A stretch of 64,000 bases of DNA from Owenia fusiformis (taxonomy: Eukaryota; Annelida; Polychaeta; Sabellida; Oweniidae): assembly GCA_903813345.2 (NCBI GenBank), contig CAIIXF020000011.1, forward strand, positions 34,526,166 to 34,590,165. The letters run 5' to 3'. Both the position numbers and the translations under genes were made by a program. How positions within the stretch are numbered: position 1 is the stretch's first letter; each line of letters opens with the position of its first letter. Under the pieces are notes generated by a model. It had not been told where the DNA came from. It saw only the letters and a program-made list of their open reading frames with translations, and did not search any database. Shown here piece by piece: positions 35,668 through 48,111 of the stretch.

Positions 35668-38600
35668 GTGGATGCGACAGAAACCACAACACCAATATTA
35701 TCAGCGCTCACTAACTAATGAAATGCGATACAAACTGCAACAATAATATTCAGCACTCACTACAATGATGAGATGCAACACACACCGTATCAATGATATT
35801 CAGCACTCACTACAATGATGAGATGCGACACACCCTGCAACAGTGATATTTAGCACTCACTACAATGATGAGATGCAACACACACCGCATCAATGATATT
35901 CAGCACTCACTACAATGATGAGATGCGACACACACTGCAACAGTGATATTTAGCACTCACTACAATGATGAGATGCAACACACACCGTATCAATGATATT
36001 CAGCACTCACTACAATGATGAGATGCGACACACCCTGCAACAGTGATATTCAGCACTCACTACAATGATGAGATACGACACAAACCGCAACAGTGATATT
36101 AAGCACTCACTACAATGATGAGATGCGACACACACTGCAACAATGATATTCAGCACTCACTACAATGATGAGATGCGACACACACCGCATCAATGATATT
36201 CAGCACTCACTACAATGATGAGATGCAACACACACCGCAACAGTGATATTCAACACTCACTGCAATGATGAGATGCGACACACACTGCAACAGTGATATT
36301 CAGCACTCACTACAATGATGATATGCAACACACATTGCATCAATGATATTCAGCACTCACTACAATGATGAGATGCAACACACACTGCATCAATGATATT
36401 CAACACTCACTACAATTATGAGATGCAACACACACTGCAACAGTGATATTCAGCACTCACTATAATGATGAGATGCGACACACACTGCAACAATGATATT
36501 CAGCACTCACTACAATAATGAGATGCAGCACACACTGCATCAATGATATTCAACACTCACTACAATGATGATATGCAACACACACCGCATCAATGATATT
36601 CAGCACTCACTACAATGATGAAATGCAACACACACTGCAACAGTGATATTCAGCACTCACTACAATGATGAGATGCGACACACACTGCAACAATGATATT
36701 TAGCAATCACTACAATGATGAGATGAGACACACACTGCAACAATGATATTTAGCACTCACTACAATGATGAGATGCAACACACACCGCATCAATGATATT
36801 CAGCACTCACTACAATGATGAGATGCGACACACACTGCAACAGTGATATTTAGCACTCACTACAATGATGAGATGCGACACACACTGCAATAGTGATATT
36901 CAACACTCACTACAATGATGAGATGCGACACAAACTGCAACAATGATATTCAACACTCACTACAATGATGAAATGCGACACAAACTGCAACAATGATATT
37001 CAGCACTCACTACAATGATGAAATGCGACACAAACTGCAACAATGATATCCAGCACCCACTACAATGATGAGATGCGACACAAACCGCAACAGTGATATT
37101 CAACACTCACTACAATGATGAGATGCGACACAAACCGCAACAGTGATATTCAACACTCACTACAATGATGATATGCAACACACACTGCAACAGTAATATT
37201 CAGTACTCACTACAATGATGAGATGCGACACACTGTGCAACAGTGATATTCAGCACTCACTACAATGATGAGATGCGACACACACCGCAACAGTGATATT
37301 CAGTACTCACTACAATGATGAGATGCGACACACTGTGCAACAGTGATATTCAGCACTCACTACAATGATGAGATGCGACACACACTGCAACAGTGATATT
37401 CAGCACTCACTACAATGATGAGATGCGACACACTGTGCAACAGTGATATTCAGCACTCACTACAATGATGAGATGCGACACACACTGCAACTGATATTCA
37501 GCACTCACTACAATGATGAGATGCAGCACACACTGCAACAGTGATATTCAGCACTCACTACAATAATGAGATGCGACACACACTGCAACAGTGCTATTCA
37601 TCTCTCACTACAATGATGAGATGCTACACATACTTCAACATTGATATTGAGCACTCACTACAATGATGAGATGCGACACTCACCGCAACAGTGATATTCA
37701 GCACTCACTACAATGATGAGATGAGACATACACCGCATCAATGATATTTAGCACTCACTACAATGATGAGATGCAACACACACCGCAGCAATAATATTCA
37801 GCACTCACTACAATGATAAGATGCGACACATACTGTAACAGTGATATTCAGCACTCACTACAATGATTAGATGCGACACACACCGCATCAATGATATTTA
37901 GCACTCACTACAATGATGAGATGCGACACACACTGCAACAGTGATATTCAGTACTCACTACAATGACGAAATGCGACACATACTGCATCAATGATATTCA
38001 GCACTAACTACAATTGTGAGATGCAACACACATGCAACAATGATATTCAACACTCACTACAATGATGAGATGCAACACACACTGCAACAGTGATATTCAG
38101 CACTCACTACAATAATGAGATGCAACACACACTGCAACAATGATATTCAGCACTTACTACAATGATGAGATACAACACAAACCGCAACAATGATATTCAG
38201 CACTCACTACAATGATGAGATGCGACACACACTGCAACAGTGATATTCAACACTCACTACAATGATGAGATGCGACACACACCGCATCAATGATATTCAG
38301 CACTCATTACAATGATGAGATGCAATACACACCGCATCAATGATATTCAGCACTCATTACAATGATGAGATACGACAATCTCTGCAAGTGTGATATTCAG
38401 CACTCACTACAATGATGAGATGCACCACACACTGCATCAATGATATTCAGCACTCACTACAATTATGAGATACGACACACTCTGCAAGTGTGATATTCAG
38501 TACTCACTACAATGATGAGATGCGACACACACTGCATCAATGATATTCAGCACTCACTACAATGATGAGATGCAACACACACCGTATCAATGATATTCAG

Positions 38601-38960
38601 CACTCACTACAATGATGAGATGCGACACACACTGCAACAGTGATATTCAACACTCACTACAATGATGAGATGCGAAACACACCGCATCAATGATATTCAG
38701 CACTCATTACAATGATGAGATGCGACACACACTGCAACAGTGATATTCAGCACTCACTACAATGATGAGATGCGACACACACCGCATCAATGATATTCAG
38801 CACTCATTACAATGATGAGATACGACACACTCTGCAAGTGTGATATTCAGCACTCACTACAATGATGGGATGCAACACACACTGCATCAATGATATTCAG
38901 CATTCACTTCAATGATGAGATACGACACACTCTGCAAGTGTGATATTCTACTTACTACAA
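35668..38960. repeat. 50-bp minisatellite, about 65 copies
   Basis: The unit is GATATTCAGCACTCACTACA followed by ATGATGAGATGCGACACACA and CTGCAACAGT. Variants (GCAACA/GCATCA, TGCGAC/TGCAAC, CACTGC/CACCGC) are mixed along the array, with edges decaying at both ends. It lies in intergenic DNA. Confidence 0.96.
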
Positions 38961-38999
38961 GTACAGCAGACAGTGCAACATACACCAGAACGGTGAGAA

Positions 39000-40560
39000 A
39001 CAACACTGACAGCGATATTCAAACCTCGTATCTCCTTTATTGCAGTATTTGATTTATTTTATGAAGAGAAGTCGTAGTATCATACAATGATGACAATTAT
39101 AAGTCTTCAATAAACACTGTTCGGCCATGCAAAATGAAATTGGATCAATTTTCTTTCAATGTACCCTTAATTACTAAGAGTGCTAAAATTGCTGTTCGGA
39201 TTATTGCGTCTATTGTTGACAATTTAGAGTCTTTCAATCACTTCAACAAATATCTAATTACTTAATGGGCTATCGCTTATTAGTAATAATTATAACATCT
39301 ACTAACAATGATAGAGTCGAAGGTAGGCGTTTCTTTGACTTCTGGATTGTCCAAGGAACACTTGGGGGTCCTGGATGTGGTCTTGGGATCTCTTTTCAAA
39401 GAGTAAATTCTCGGGAATGATTATTGGTTGTATTGTGGGATTATGCTTAGCCAAAGAATCAGCCTGGAATTAAGTCATGTACATAAATGATTTAAGAGGC
39501 CTTGTAGCTTTTCATTCTGCCAAATGGAGCCAAAGTGAATCGAAATTATGACAGTATCCCTATATGTTTAAAATACATTTTGGTTGTACGGATGTTACAG
39601 GAATTTCAACAAAACGTCAGTGGATACGTGGTTTTAAGATTCGATGAAAACGAGAAATCGTTGATTTTTCCCCATTTTGAAATAAAGATTGAAGTAAACG
39701 GCCCTCATACTGATTAGTAATTACGTCGTTTACGAGTCTATTCTTTTCAACTCTCATTAGATAGTCTTGCATTAGCCTTTGAAACGTTAATGGAGATTTT
39801 GTTCACATCAACACAATTTTTGAATGGTGATATCATCGGAGCGTCACACAATATAATGGGTACTACACGACAGATTATTTCATTATTATGTACAAATGCC
39901 CGGTTTGAGATGAAATAATGATTGACTGGTTAAATGAGGTCATATTGACCTCAATGATGGCACCTTCTGAAGAGTATGACATCTTGCGGATTACCGATTC
40001 AGATAAAATATCGCAATCATCATTAATAATACAATGTTTATTGAAGAGATGCAGATGGAAATCCCTTTGAGGAAATTCAGTTTAAATACAATCGGCATAC
40101 TATACATTTCCTATATCATCTCTTTAAAAGATCTAAAGCTGAAACGAAACTTGACATATTTTTTGAGAAGAGGGTCAGCTGAGCTTGTAATTCAAACTCT
40201 TACTGACAAGCAATTTATTTTGTTCCATAGGTTTTAATGCAATGCCGTCGTTATCATACTGTTCAAGAATAGGAAAAGAATATCGTGTTTCGTGAAAAGC
40301 CGCCTATCCCGATCCCCAAATATTTGTGAATGTTACAAGATGTATTTTTCAACTATAAATTGTCAAAATTCATTTGTGAATTGAACTGAAAAGGGTAGCA
40401 TTATACGGAAAATGAATATATGAAATGAGTATCGGAATGAGAACAGCTAGCTTTGTTCATACTTGTTCATTTTCTTCATAAAATACCAGGTGTATGTTGA
40501 ACGATTAATTGAAAATGTGTTTGATCTTACAGATTACTATTTGCAAGATGATCCCTTACA
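39000..40560. other. Intergenic DNA, nothing recognised
   Basis: Only short open frames without splice support. No repeats stood out. Confidence 0.4.
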
Positions 40561-40567
40561 AGTTCTA

Positions 40568-41190
40568 CAGGGTGGGCCAAAAAACGCCACTTTTTTTCAA
40601 GACACTATAATTTTTTTATTTTCCAACCTACATACCCGAAACTTTGCAGTTATATAGTGCCAAGGGTTCTTAGTTATAATATGTAATGTAACAACTCCTT
40701 TAACGTGGATAATATTTGATCTAAAAGAGGAGTTCAATTGGTCCGTCACCCTATTTGATGATAGATTTTAGTTTTAGTCGCCTTGCTGATATTATTATAG
40801 ATATTGCTGATATGTATCAGTATCAATGGAATGTTAGCTAAACTTTTTCAACATGTCTTAATTGCCAGCTTTAGTTCAAGCAATTTTTTAGATTGGGTGC
40901 CTTCATACAATCTCCTGAGGACCTTCCAATACCCTATACTCACTGGGGTTTGCATCAGGGCTATTAGCTGGCGGTCATCATGCCATATCAGTTCAGGAAC
41001 ATTTTGCAAATTATGCTTATTTCCACATGTTTAAGTGAGACGCTGGTGACATATTCTATTCAAGTAAAAGTGTACAATTTATGATCCATGGCTAGATAAC
41101 AAATTCAAGTTTCATTTGGTATGCAAATTATGATTTTGTACCAAAAATTAAAAAGGTTTTAGCATTTTGAAAAAAAAGTGGCCCACCCTG
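40568..41190. mobile_element. TA-flanked element with CAGGGTGGGCC ends
   Basis: Left end CAGGGTGGGCCAAAAAACGC and right end GTGGCCCACCCTG are inverted copies, with a CACTTTTTTTCAA/TTGAAAAAAAAGTG second block. TA flanks both sides (40566-40567, 41191-41192). 623 bp, no transposase frame. A separate single end of similar type (ACAGGGTGATTCAGAAG) is at 44553. Confidence 0.82.
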
Positions 41191-41354
41191 TATAAGCACT
41201 GTTCCCTAACAAGTTACATTGACGAAAGTCGTGAATATTACCAATGCTAGTTTGACGTGGACTTACGTCGATGTTACAAAAGCGAGGGACTTCATTAAAA
41301 AAAACAGATTCCCAACCTTCAAACCAGAGTTACCTTACCACCCTTTTAGAGAAC

Positions 41355-42592
41355 AAAATGTTGATTAATTTTAATATGTTACATGATTTGATATTCAAAG
41401 GCAAACATAATGATACAAAATGTTGATCAATTTTAATATGTTACCAGATTTGATATTCAAAGGCAAACATAATGATACAAGATGTTGATCAATTTTAATT
41501 TGTTACCAGATTTGATATTCAAAGGCAAACATAATGATACAAAATGTTGATCAATTTTAATATGTTACCAGATTTGATATTCAAAGGTAAACATAATGAT
41601 ACAAAATGTTGATCAATTTTGATATGTTACCAGATTTGATATTCAAAGGAAAACATAATGCAACAAAATGTTGATCAATTTTAATATGTTACCAGATTTG
41701 ATATTTAAAGGCAAACATAATAATACAAAATGTTGATCAATTTTAACATGTTACCAGATTTGATATTTAAAGGCAAACATAATAATACAAAATGTTGATC
41801 GATTTTAACATGTTACCAGATTTGATATTTAAAGGCAAACATAATAATACAAAATGTTGATCAATTTTAACATGTTACCAGATTTGATATTTAAAGGCAA
41901 ACATAATAATACAAAATGTTGATCAATTTTAACATGTTACCAGATTTGATATTTAAAGGCAAACATAATAATACAAAATGTTGATCAATTTTAACATGTT
42001 ACCAGATTTGATATTTAAAGGCAAACATAATAATACAAAATGTTGATTAATTTTAACATGTTACCAGATTTGATATTCAAAGGCAAACATAATAATACAA
42101 AATGTTGATCAATTTTAACATGTTACCAGATTTGATATTTAAAGGCAAACATAATGATACAAAATGTTGATCAATTTTAACATGTTACCAGATTTGATAT
42201 TTAAAGGCAAACATAATAATACAAAATGTTGATCAATTTTAATATGTTACCAGATTTGATATTTAAAGGCAAACATAATGATACAAAATGTTGATTAATT
42301 TTAACATGTTACCAGATTTTATATTCAAAGGCAAACATAATAATACAAAATGTTGATCAATTTTAATATGTTACCAGATTTGATATTTAAAGGCAAACAT
42401 AATGATACAAAATGTTGATCAATTTTAACATGTTACCTGATTTGAGATTCAAAGGCAAACATCATGATACAAAATGTTGATCAATTTTAATAAGTTATCA
42501 GATTTGATATTCAATTAAGGCAAACATAATGATACAAAATGTTGATCAATTTTAATATTTTACCAGATTTGATATTCAAAGGCAAATATAAT
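41355..42592. repeat. 62-bp minisatellite, about 20 copies
   Basis: The unit begins GATACAAAATGTTGATCAAT and ends AAAGGCAAACATAAT. The central copies share linked variants (AACATG, TTTAAAGG, AATAATAC) that differ from outer copies (AATATG, TTCAAAGG, AATGATAC), showing local homogenisation. Confidence 0.95.
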
Positions 42593-42748
42593 AGAGATTT
42601 TGGCTAATTGAAGTTTTCTATCAAGATAGTTTGAAGGAAAAGTAAAAATAGCAAATTGAAAGAATTAGTTAGAAATGGACGCCCGAGTATGAACCTGAAA
42701 TCAGGAGAACATTTCACCATCTATAAGGTTCCTGTTGTTCAGCATACA

Positions 42749-42911
42749 CAGTAAAACCTGTCTTAGTGAACACCTCTCTCTCTCTAGTGAACACCCTTCC
42801 TGTGCATATAATCTACTGACTTCTATATAATCACCACTCTTTAGTGAACGTATATCAACACTGAACGTTTTTTCTCTGCAAAAAGATGTTCAATATACCC
42901 AGGTTTTACTG
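42749..42911. mobile_element. MITE with CAGTAAAACCTG ends, copy 2
   Basis: Exact 12-bp inverted ends CAGTAAAACCTG and CAGGTTTTACTG, 163 bp overall, with internal TAGTGAACAC repeats shared with copy 1 at 5260-5429. Confidence 0.85.
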
Positions 42912-43373
42912 TACATGCACATGTATATCACCTGGTGGACTTCGGATGACTCTGTCATTAAAGTCCATTCGTTCATTGAAGGTGTCACACTCACAATTCT
43001 ACGATGATGAAACCTGGGAACTGGTCAAATGTAAAACCTCCGCATACTGGTCGTATGTTACCCTAATTTTCGACTACACAGTGTGAATTCCACAAGTAAT
43101 TTGGCTAGAGACTCGAGTTAGTCGTATGGTACATGATGATTGATCAAAATGTATTTTCAGGATTCACTTAAGAGATTTCTAATTCCATTCTTGTCCGCTT
43201 TATTGTATTTGTATGTGCCCCTTACGAAAACAATCATTGTCGTGTTTCTTAGTAAACAGACATGAAGTTGACACTCTAAATTGCAAAAAAATTACAAAAA
43301 TAAGAACGTCATTCAAACGTTAAGAGAAAATGCATTGAATTAGCACAACCTATTACTTCATAATGTTTCAATC

Positions 43374-43675
43374 TCAACACATTGGAAGGTAAAATATCTG
43401 ATGGCCTTCGTAACCGCCTTCGTGGCCATATCGTTCCGAGACTTCATCTGTAGGAGAAGGAGTAATCAGTAGTCAAGTCGCTTCCAATTAGTTTGAATGA
43501 CAAGAGGTACTTGTGGAACAATTAGTTGTGCATTTAGCTGAACAATTGCTGTCAAGTGTTTTTTTGTCATACATTTTGCCCTACACGTACGATGTGAATA
43601 CAACCTACCGGATACTAGAATAGTAGCCACAATTAATGCTCGTTTTGAAACGAATCCTTCACTGATATTGCCCAT
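43374..43675 (-). CDS. Candidate two-exon secreted micro-peptide
   Basis: Exon 1 (43609-43675) encodes 22 residues starting MGNISEG with a hydrophobic ALIVATILVS, and ends at a GTAGGT donor. After a 161-bp intron, exon 2 (43374-43447) follows a TTCTCCTACAG acceptor in the correct phase and adds 24 residues, Gly/Tyr/His-rich (RYGHEGGYEGHQ), with one cysteine at the very end. Total 46 residues. The hydrophobic start could be a signal peptide. Support is only splice grammar and phase, so a chance match is possible. No family recognised. Confidence 0.3.
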
Positions 43676-43857
43676 TTTCGAGAGGTTAGTTACAAGTATT
43701 ACTCACAATAGTAAGAAATAGACAATTGACGCCTCAATACAATGTAGGCATTTGTCTTAGAAAATGTCCATATTAAAGTGACCATAATAATTCCCCCGTG
43801 TATTGGTACTGTGTATTTGACTGCATCGCCATGTTCAACTATTAATCGTATGTTTAA

Positions 43858-44016
43858 GGAATAAATAATGATAGGCCATTCAATATGGTGAAATTCAGCA
43901 CGAGTTGGACAGAATGTTGTACAAAGCACGAACCGAAGGTGAGTGCATTTGTACTAACATTCTGTCCAACGAGTGCTGAATTTCACCATATTGAATGGCC
44001 TATCATTATTTATTCC
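43858..44016. repeat. Long hairpin, arms about 60 bp
   Basis: GGAATAAATAATGATAGGCC through the CAGAATGTT region is repeated as a near-exact reverse complement ending at 44016, with a loop of about 40 bases. Open frames across it are artefacts of the symmetry. Likely a foldback element. Confidence 0.8.
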
Positions 44017-44423
44017 GATTCAAACATAAAAATTAGTAAAAGCCGTGTCTGTGGAACGGGCATGAAGGAAGAATACGCATGCTGTCAAGATTCTGAAGTC
44101 GGCCGGAAACATTTTAGAATTTGTTTGGGCTGTTCTATTTTACTCCCCGTTTTAGATTTTATACGGTGTATAAACTTGAAGTCAGTCATAATTAAATAGT
44201 TACAGTAGTTACGGAGGGAGTAAAAAAGAACAGCTATCACCGGACAGAGCCCCAGATGTGCAGCTGAGATGTGACGTCACTCAAAACAATGCAAATTGCA
44301 GATTTAATAGAGCATGGTCGTGCATCTATGGATAATTAGAGAACGTTCTATATTGGCTATGCTGCATTCTGATTGGTTGAGAAATTCGAATAGAGCACGG
44401 TCATGTTTGAATCCTTATTTAAG

Positions 44424-44481
44424 CTAAGTTCACACCAACGGCGCTTTGATGGCGCTTAAAGCGCCGTTGGTGTGAACTTAG
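44424..44481. repeat. Perfect 24-bp-stem hairpin
   Basis: CTAAGTTCACACCAACGGCG plus CTTT forms the left arm, followed by a 10-base loop and the exact reverse complement. The arm is GC-rich compared with the surrounding DNA. A tiny MITE or structured element. Confidence 0.85.
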
Positions 44482-45090
44482 AAACAGAACATTTTAAAAT
44501 TTGTTTAGGAGCTACACTTCCAAGATGTCACCATTGAAATCAAATTCAACATACAGGGTGATTCAGAAGTAAGATTAAAGATGTTGCCATTTCAATACAA
44601 CAGAACCAATCATTTTTAAACTTGGTATTGATGTTATTCAAAAATCAACAAGATAAAAAGCTTGGACTTAGCATATGTCTTATTGCTAAATATATCACTA
44701 ACATTATTGCCCAAAATCAAACCATACATTTTTCAAAAACATACATGGTACTTATTTCATTGAAATCAATACAAAAGTGTTCTACTATGGACTGTGTGTC
44801 ATTCATTCGATCATATTTTTCCAGCTAATGATAATTACATAAAAGAGGAAAATGAAGGAAAAACAATGCTAAATACAAGAATTAATTCTCATGTGTGCTG
44901 CGTCATGTACAATGAAAAATAATTAATAGATCAGAGAAAAATGACCGACCATTAGTAATATACAACCACCTACAAGATGTCAATATCTAATTTTACAAAT
45001 TCTTATTAAGCGTTATAATTACATGTAAAAGCTTTTATTAGTTAGGTCTGAAGTACAAAAATACCAAAACATCATTAGCTACATGCAAAT

Positions 45091-45173
45091 CATCCTCCGA
45101 ACGCAGGGTTCCAGACATCATCCACAAAGTTCCTTCCTTCGTACGAGTTCTGGAGGCCTGTGTTCGGAGGATG
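45091..45173. mobile_element. 83-bp inverted-repeat element with target duplication
   Basis: Ends CATCCTCCGAACGCAGG and CCTGTGTTCGGAGGATG are inverted with one mismatch. The sequence CATGCAAAT is present on both sides (45082-45090 and 45174-45182), a 9-base (or 8 plus shared base) duplication. The terminal CATCC resembles the hAT-like element at 34431. Confidence 0.75.
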
Positions 45174-46291
45174 CATGCAAATCAGAGCCTCTTAATGAAA
45201 TATAAAAGACGTTTTCCAATACAGCATTGGAAAGGGTAGGGTGACAGCTTTAAGGATTTAGCTTCCGTTTGCATGGAGGTTTGGAGGAAACGAAGTTGAA
45301 TTGAAAAATTAAACCTTTCATCAGCATGGGGTATAAATAAACAATAAATCATATTTTTCTATTATTTTATACTTTCAGTTAAATTTCTAGAATAACAAGT
45401 TTATCATAATGATTATAACATCCTAATTATAAATACCACCTGTAGGCTACGTTATCTGCTAGCAATATGCTAGCAATATAATATGTTTCATATTTTGGGG
45501 AAATTAAAGAATTTATGTTATGTCATTTATGTTTTGTGTGTGGCGTTATTATAATTACAAGTAAAATAGTAACAAAGTAGGCACATGACGCAGTAGATGT
45601 AATGGAATGACTTGAAGACAACGTAAAATATCAGCACATGATTATCACAACAGTTTTTGCTAAATACCTTTGTGTAGGCCTAATCAAATTGCGTGAAATA
45701 TACTCGTACATTTTTTATCAATTTTAGATGTGATGCCTTGTGTCCCAAGAGATCGTGAAACGACATCATTATTAATTAACCATTAGCAGAAGCTCAACGG
45801 TAATTTCATTTACTGGGTGATGAGAAAAACATTTTGCTGTAAATATTGCTTTTAGCAAGTATATCATTCATTATCCCATAACCACATTGTGATAATCACA
45901 TGGTAATATACGATCTAATATATGATATGGACACACTGAATAGAATACATTTTATAAGAATTTGATATGTAATAAAGGTAATTATCTTTAATTTCTCGAA
46001 TTATTCTGTAACTTTATAACTTATGAAATACATAAACGGTACTGGTAAATCATATTTTGTATGATAAATTAATTTTATTGTTAAACAAAAAAACAAAAGT
46101 CATCCCATCATGCGAAAGCTCACCTTTCTCAGTAGCACCTGAAAATTCCATAATCGTATACGTAAAACAGGCGATTTGCGTCACGGGGAAGCTTTCGTAT
46201 GGTGTACCCCCGATTGTACCGTTCACAGTCACACACAATATTATAGGTAGCATTTCTCCGGCGACTAAGTTTTAATATTATCTACACTCAG

Positions 46292-48111
46292 CACCCCTGG
46301 GTATAGTCTGTCACGTGACTTCATGGATGACGTGTGCGCGAGTGATTCGCATTTTCTTTCGCTTGAGGTTTGTAATCACACTTTTTACATGTTTTAAGAT
46401 TTTGTATCTCTGTGAAACTTGTCCCGTACCATCAATGTCTGAAGACGATCTAATTCACCAAATATCTCATCCAAGCGTGTCCCGGTTAAAGAAAAATTCG
46501 CACTTTTGTGTCTCGCAAAATGACGTGTGCGCGAGTAAATCGAATTTTACGAAGGATGGGTGCGCGAGTCTAACATATTTATATTCATTTTAAACAATTC
46601 TGCAAGCTAGACACAATATTGATTTTGTTACAAGGTGATTTAAAAACATATGAAATGTATAAACAGTTACAAAAACAATTTCCTTATGAGTCGTTTCATG
46701 AAATTGTTCTGCAACAATGGTCTGGACGACCTGTAATAAATACTTGTAAGTGATGTTATCATAACTAAATTAATGTCATTGCTGAATTTATAAAATAAGT
46801 TTCCATATGTGAAATAAAAAATAATCGAAAATAATGAATTTGGGACGGAGGGGGGGGGGAGGGGACGGAGGGGGGGGAGCAATATGTATATAAGACATGA
46901 TTAGAGATGTTTCGCGACTTTAAGTCCTTTTACTCCAAATGTCCCCATTTTTCAGTCTCCAGGGGTATATCATCCAGTTTCTTACTAAGTTAATGAGTTC
47001 ATTTTTCAAATACAAGAATTCGTGTGAAGTTGTTTCACTTTATAGAATTATTACTCCCCCCCTCCGTCCCCTCCCCCCCCTCCGTCCCATTTTAATTATT
47101 TTCGATTATTTTTTATTTTACGTATGGAAACTTATTTTATAAATTCAGCAATGACATTAATTTAGTTATGATAACATCACTTACAAGTATTTATTACAGG
47201 TCGTGTAGTCCATTGTTGCTTGATTTATAGCAAAAACGTTGCTTTGTGCCTGTTGATGGCCTTGCGCCTTTTTTAATAGATCTCATACCTTAGATGTGTA
47301 TCGTTTCAGAAAAAATCACAGAAAACCTAACATATGCTACCATACCGTGCGCCTATCCATTTAGCAATTCAATGGTAAACTTTTTCTTGAAAAAATAAAT
47401 CTTCCAGATTTGTTGAATTTCCTAGCAGAAATTGCCTGCTCCCCCTCCGTCCCATATTCACGATCACCGGGCGTGTTACTATTCCTTACATGGTTCTGAT
47501 CGTGGCGGATGCCGAGTAACCACATAACAACTCTGACCCCCCCTTGTATGGGATGTCAATAAATGAATATGCTGCCGGTTTTATGAGACCGCCAAAAATT
47601 TAATTCAATTTTTGGTTCAAATTTTAATTCACCTGCAATGCCGGACAGCCCTACAAGCTATTTCAAAACATTTATTGTCATTAAACGTAGACATGTATGT
47701 GCAATACATGAAACATCTACAAAATAGCAAACTATTCTTTAACATACTACTTTAAGATGACAAAAACAAATGTCACGTGAGTTGTATTCTGCCTTAGCTT
47801 GCAGAATTGTCTCAAGTGAATAAAAATATTTTAGACTCGCGCACCCATCCTTCGTAAAATTCGATTTACTCGCGCACACGTCATTTTGCGAGACACAAAA
47901 GTGCGAATTTCTCTTTAACCGGGACACGCTTGGATGAGATATTTGGTGAATTAGATCGTCTTCAGACATTGATGGTACGGGACAAGTTTCACAGAGATAC
48001 AAAATCTTAAAACATGTAAAAAGTGTGATTACAAACCTCAAGCGAAAGAAAATGCGAATCACTCGCGCACACGTCATCCATGAAGTCACGTGACAGACTA
48101 TACCCAGGGTG
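46292..48111. mobile_element. 1.8-kb palindromic inverted-repeat element
   Basis: The first ~310 bases (from CACCCCTGGGTATAGTCTG) are repeated in reverse complement at about 47795-48111. A second pair of arms lies inside (about 46715-46865 and 47070-47210). Gaps between arm pairs differ, about 100 bp on the left and 580 bp on the right. The inner ends carry long G- and C-runs. Opposed open frames at 46315-46593 and 47739-48089 translate nearly identically because they are the two arms. There is no transposase or known protein. Confidence 0.85.
46842..47090. other. Mirrored G-rich and C-rich runs
   Basis: GGGACGGAGGGGGGGGGGGA-type runs at 46842-46878 on the plus strand, and CCCCCTCCGTCCCCTCCCCC-type runs at 47056-47088, which are G-rich on the minus strand. 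Each has at least four G-tracts, enough for a G-quadruplex. They face each other across the centre of the palindrome. Confidence 0.6.

Noticed and set aside
46315-48089. Two conserved 92- and 116-codon frames that look like paralogous proteins
   Set aside because: They are the two arms of one palindrome, so their similarity is due to DNA symmetry. No domain is recognised.
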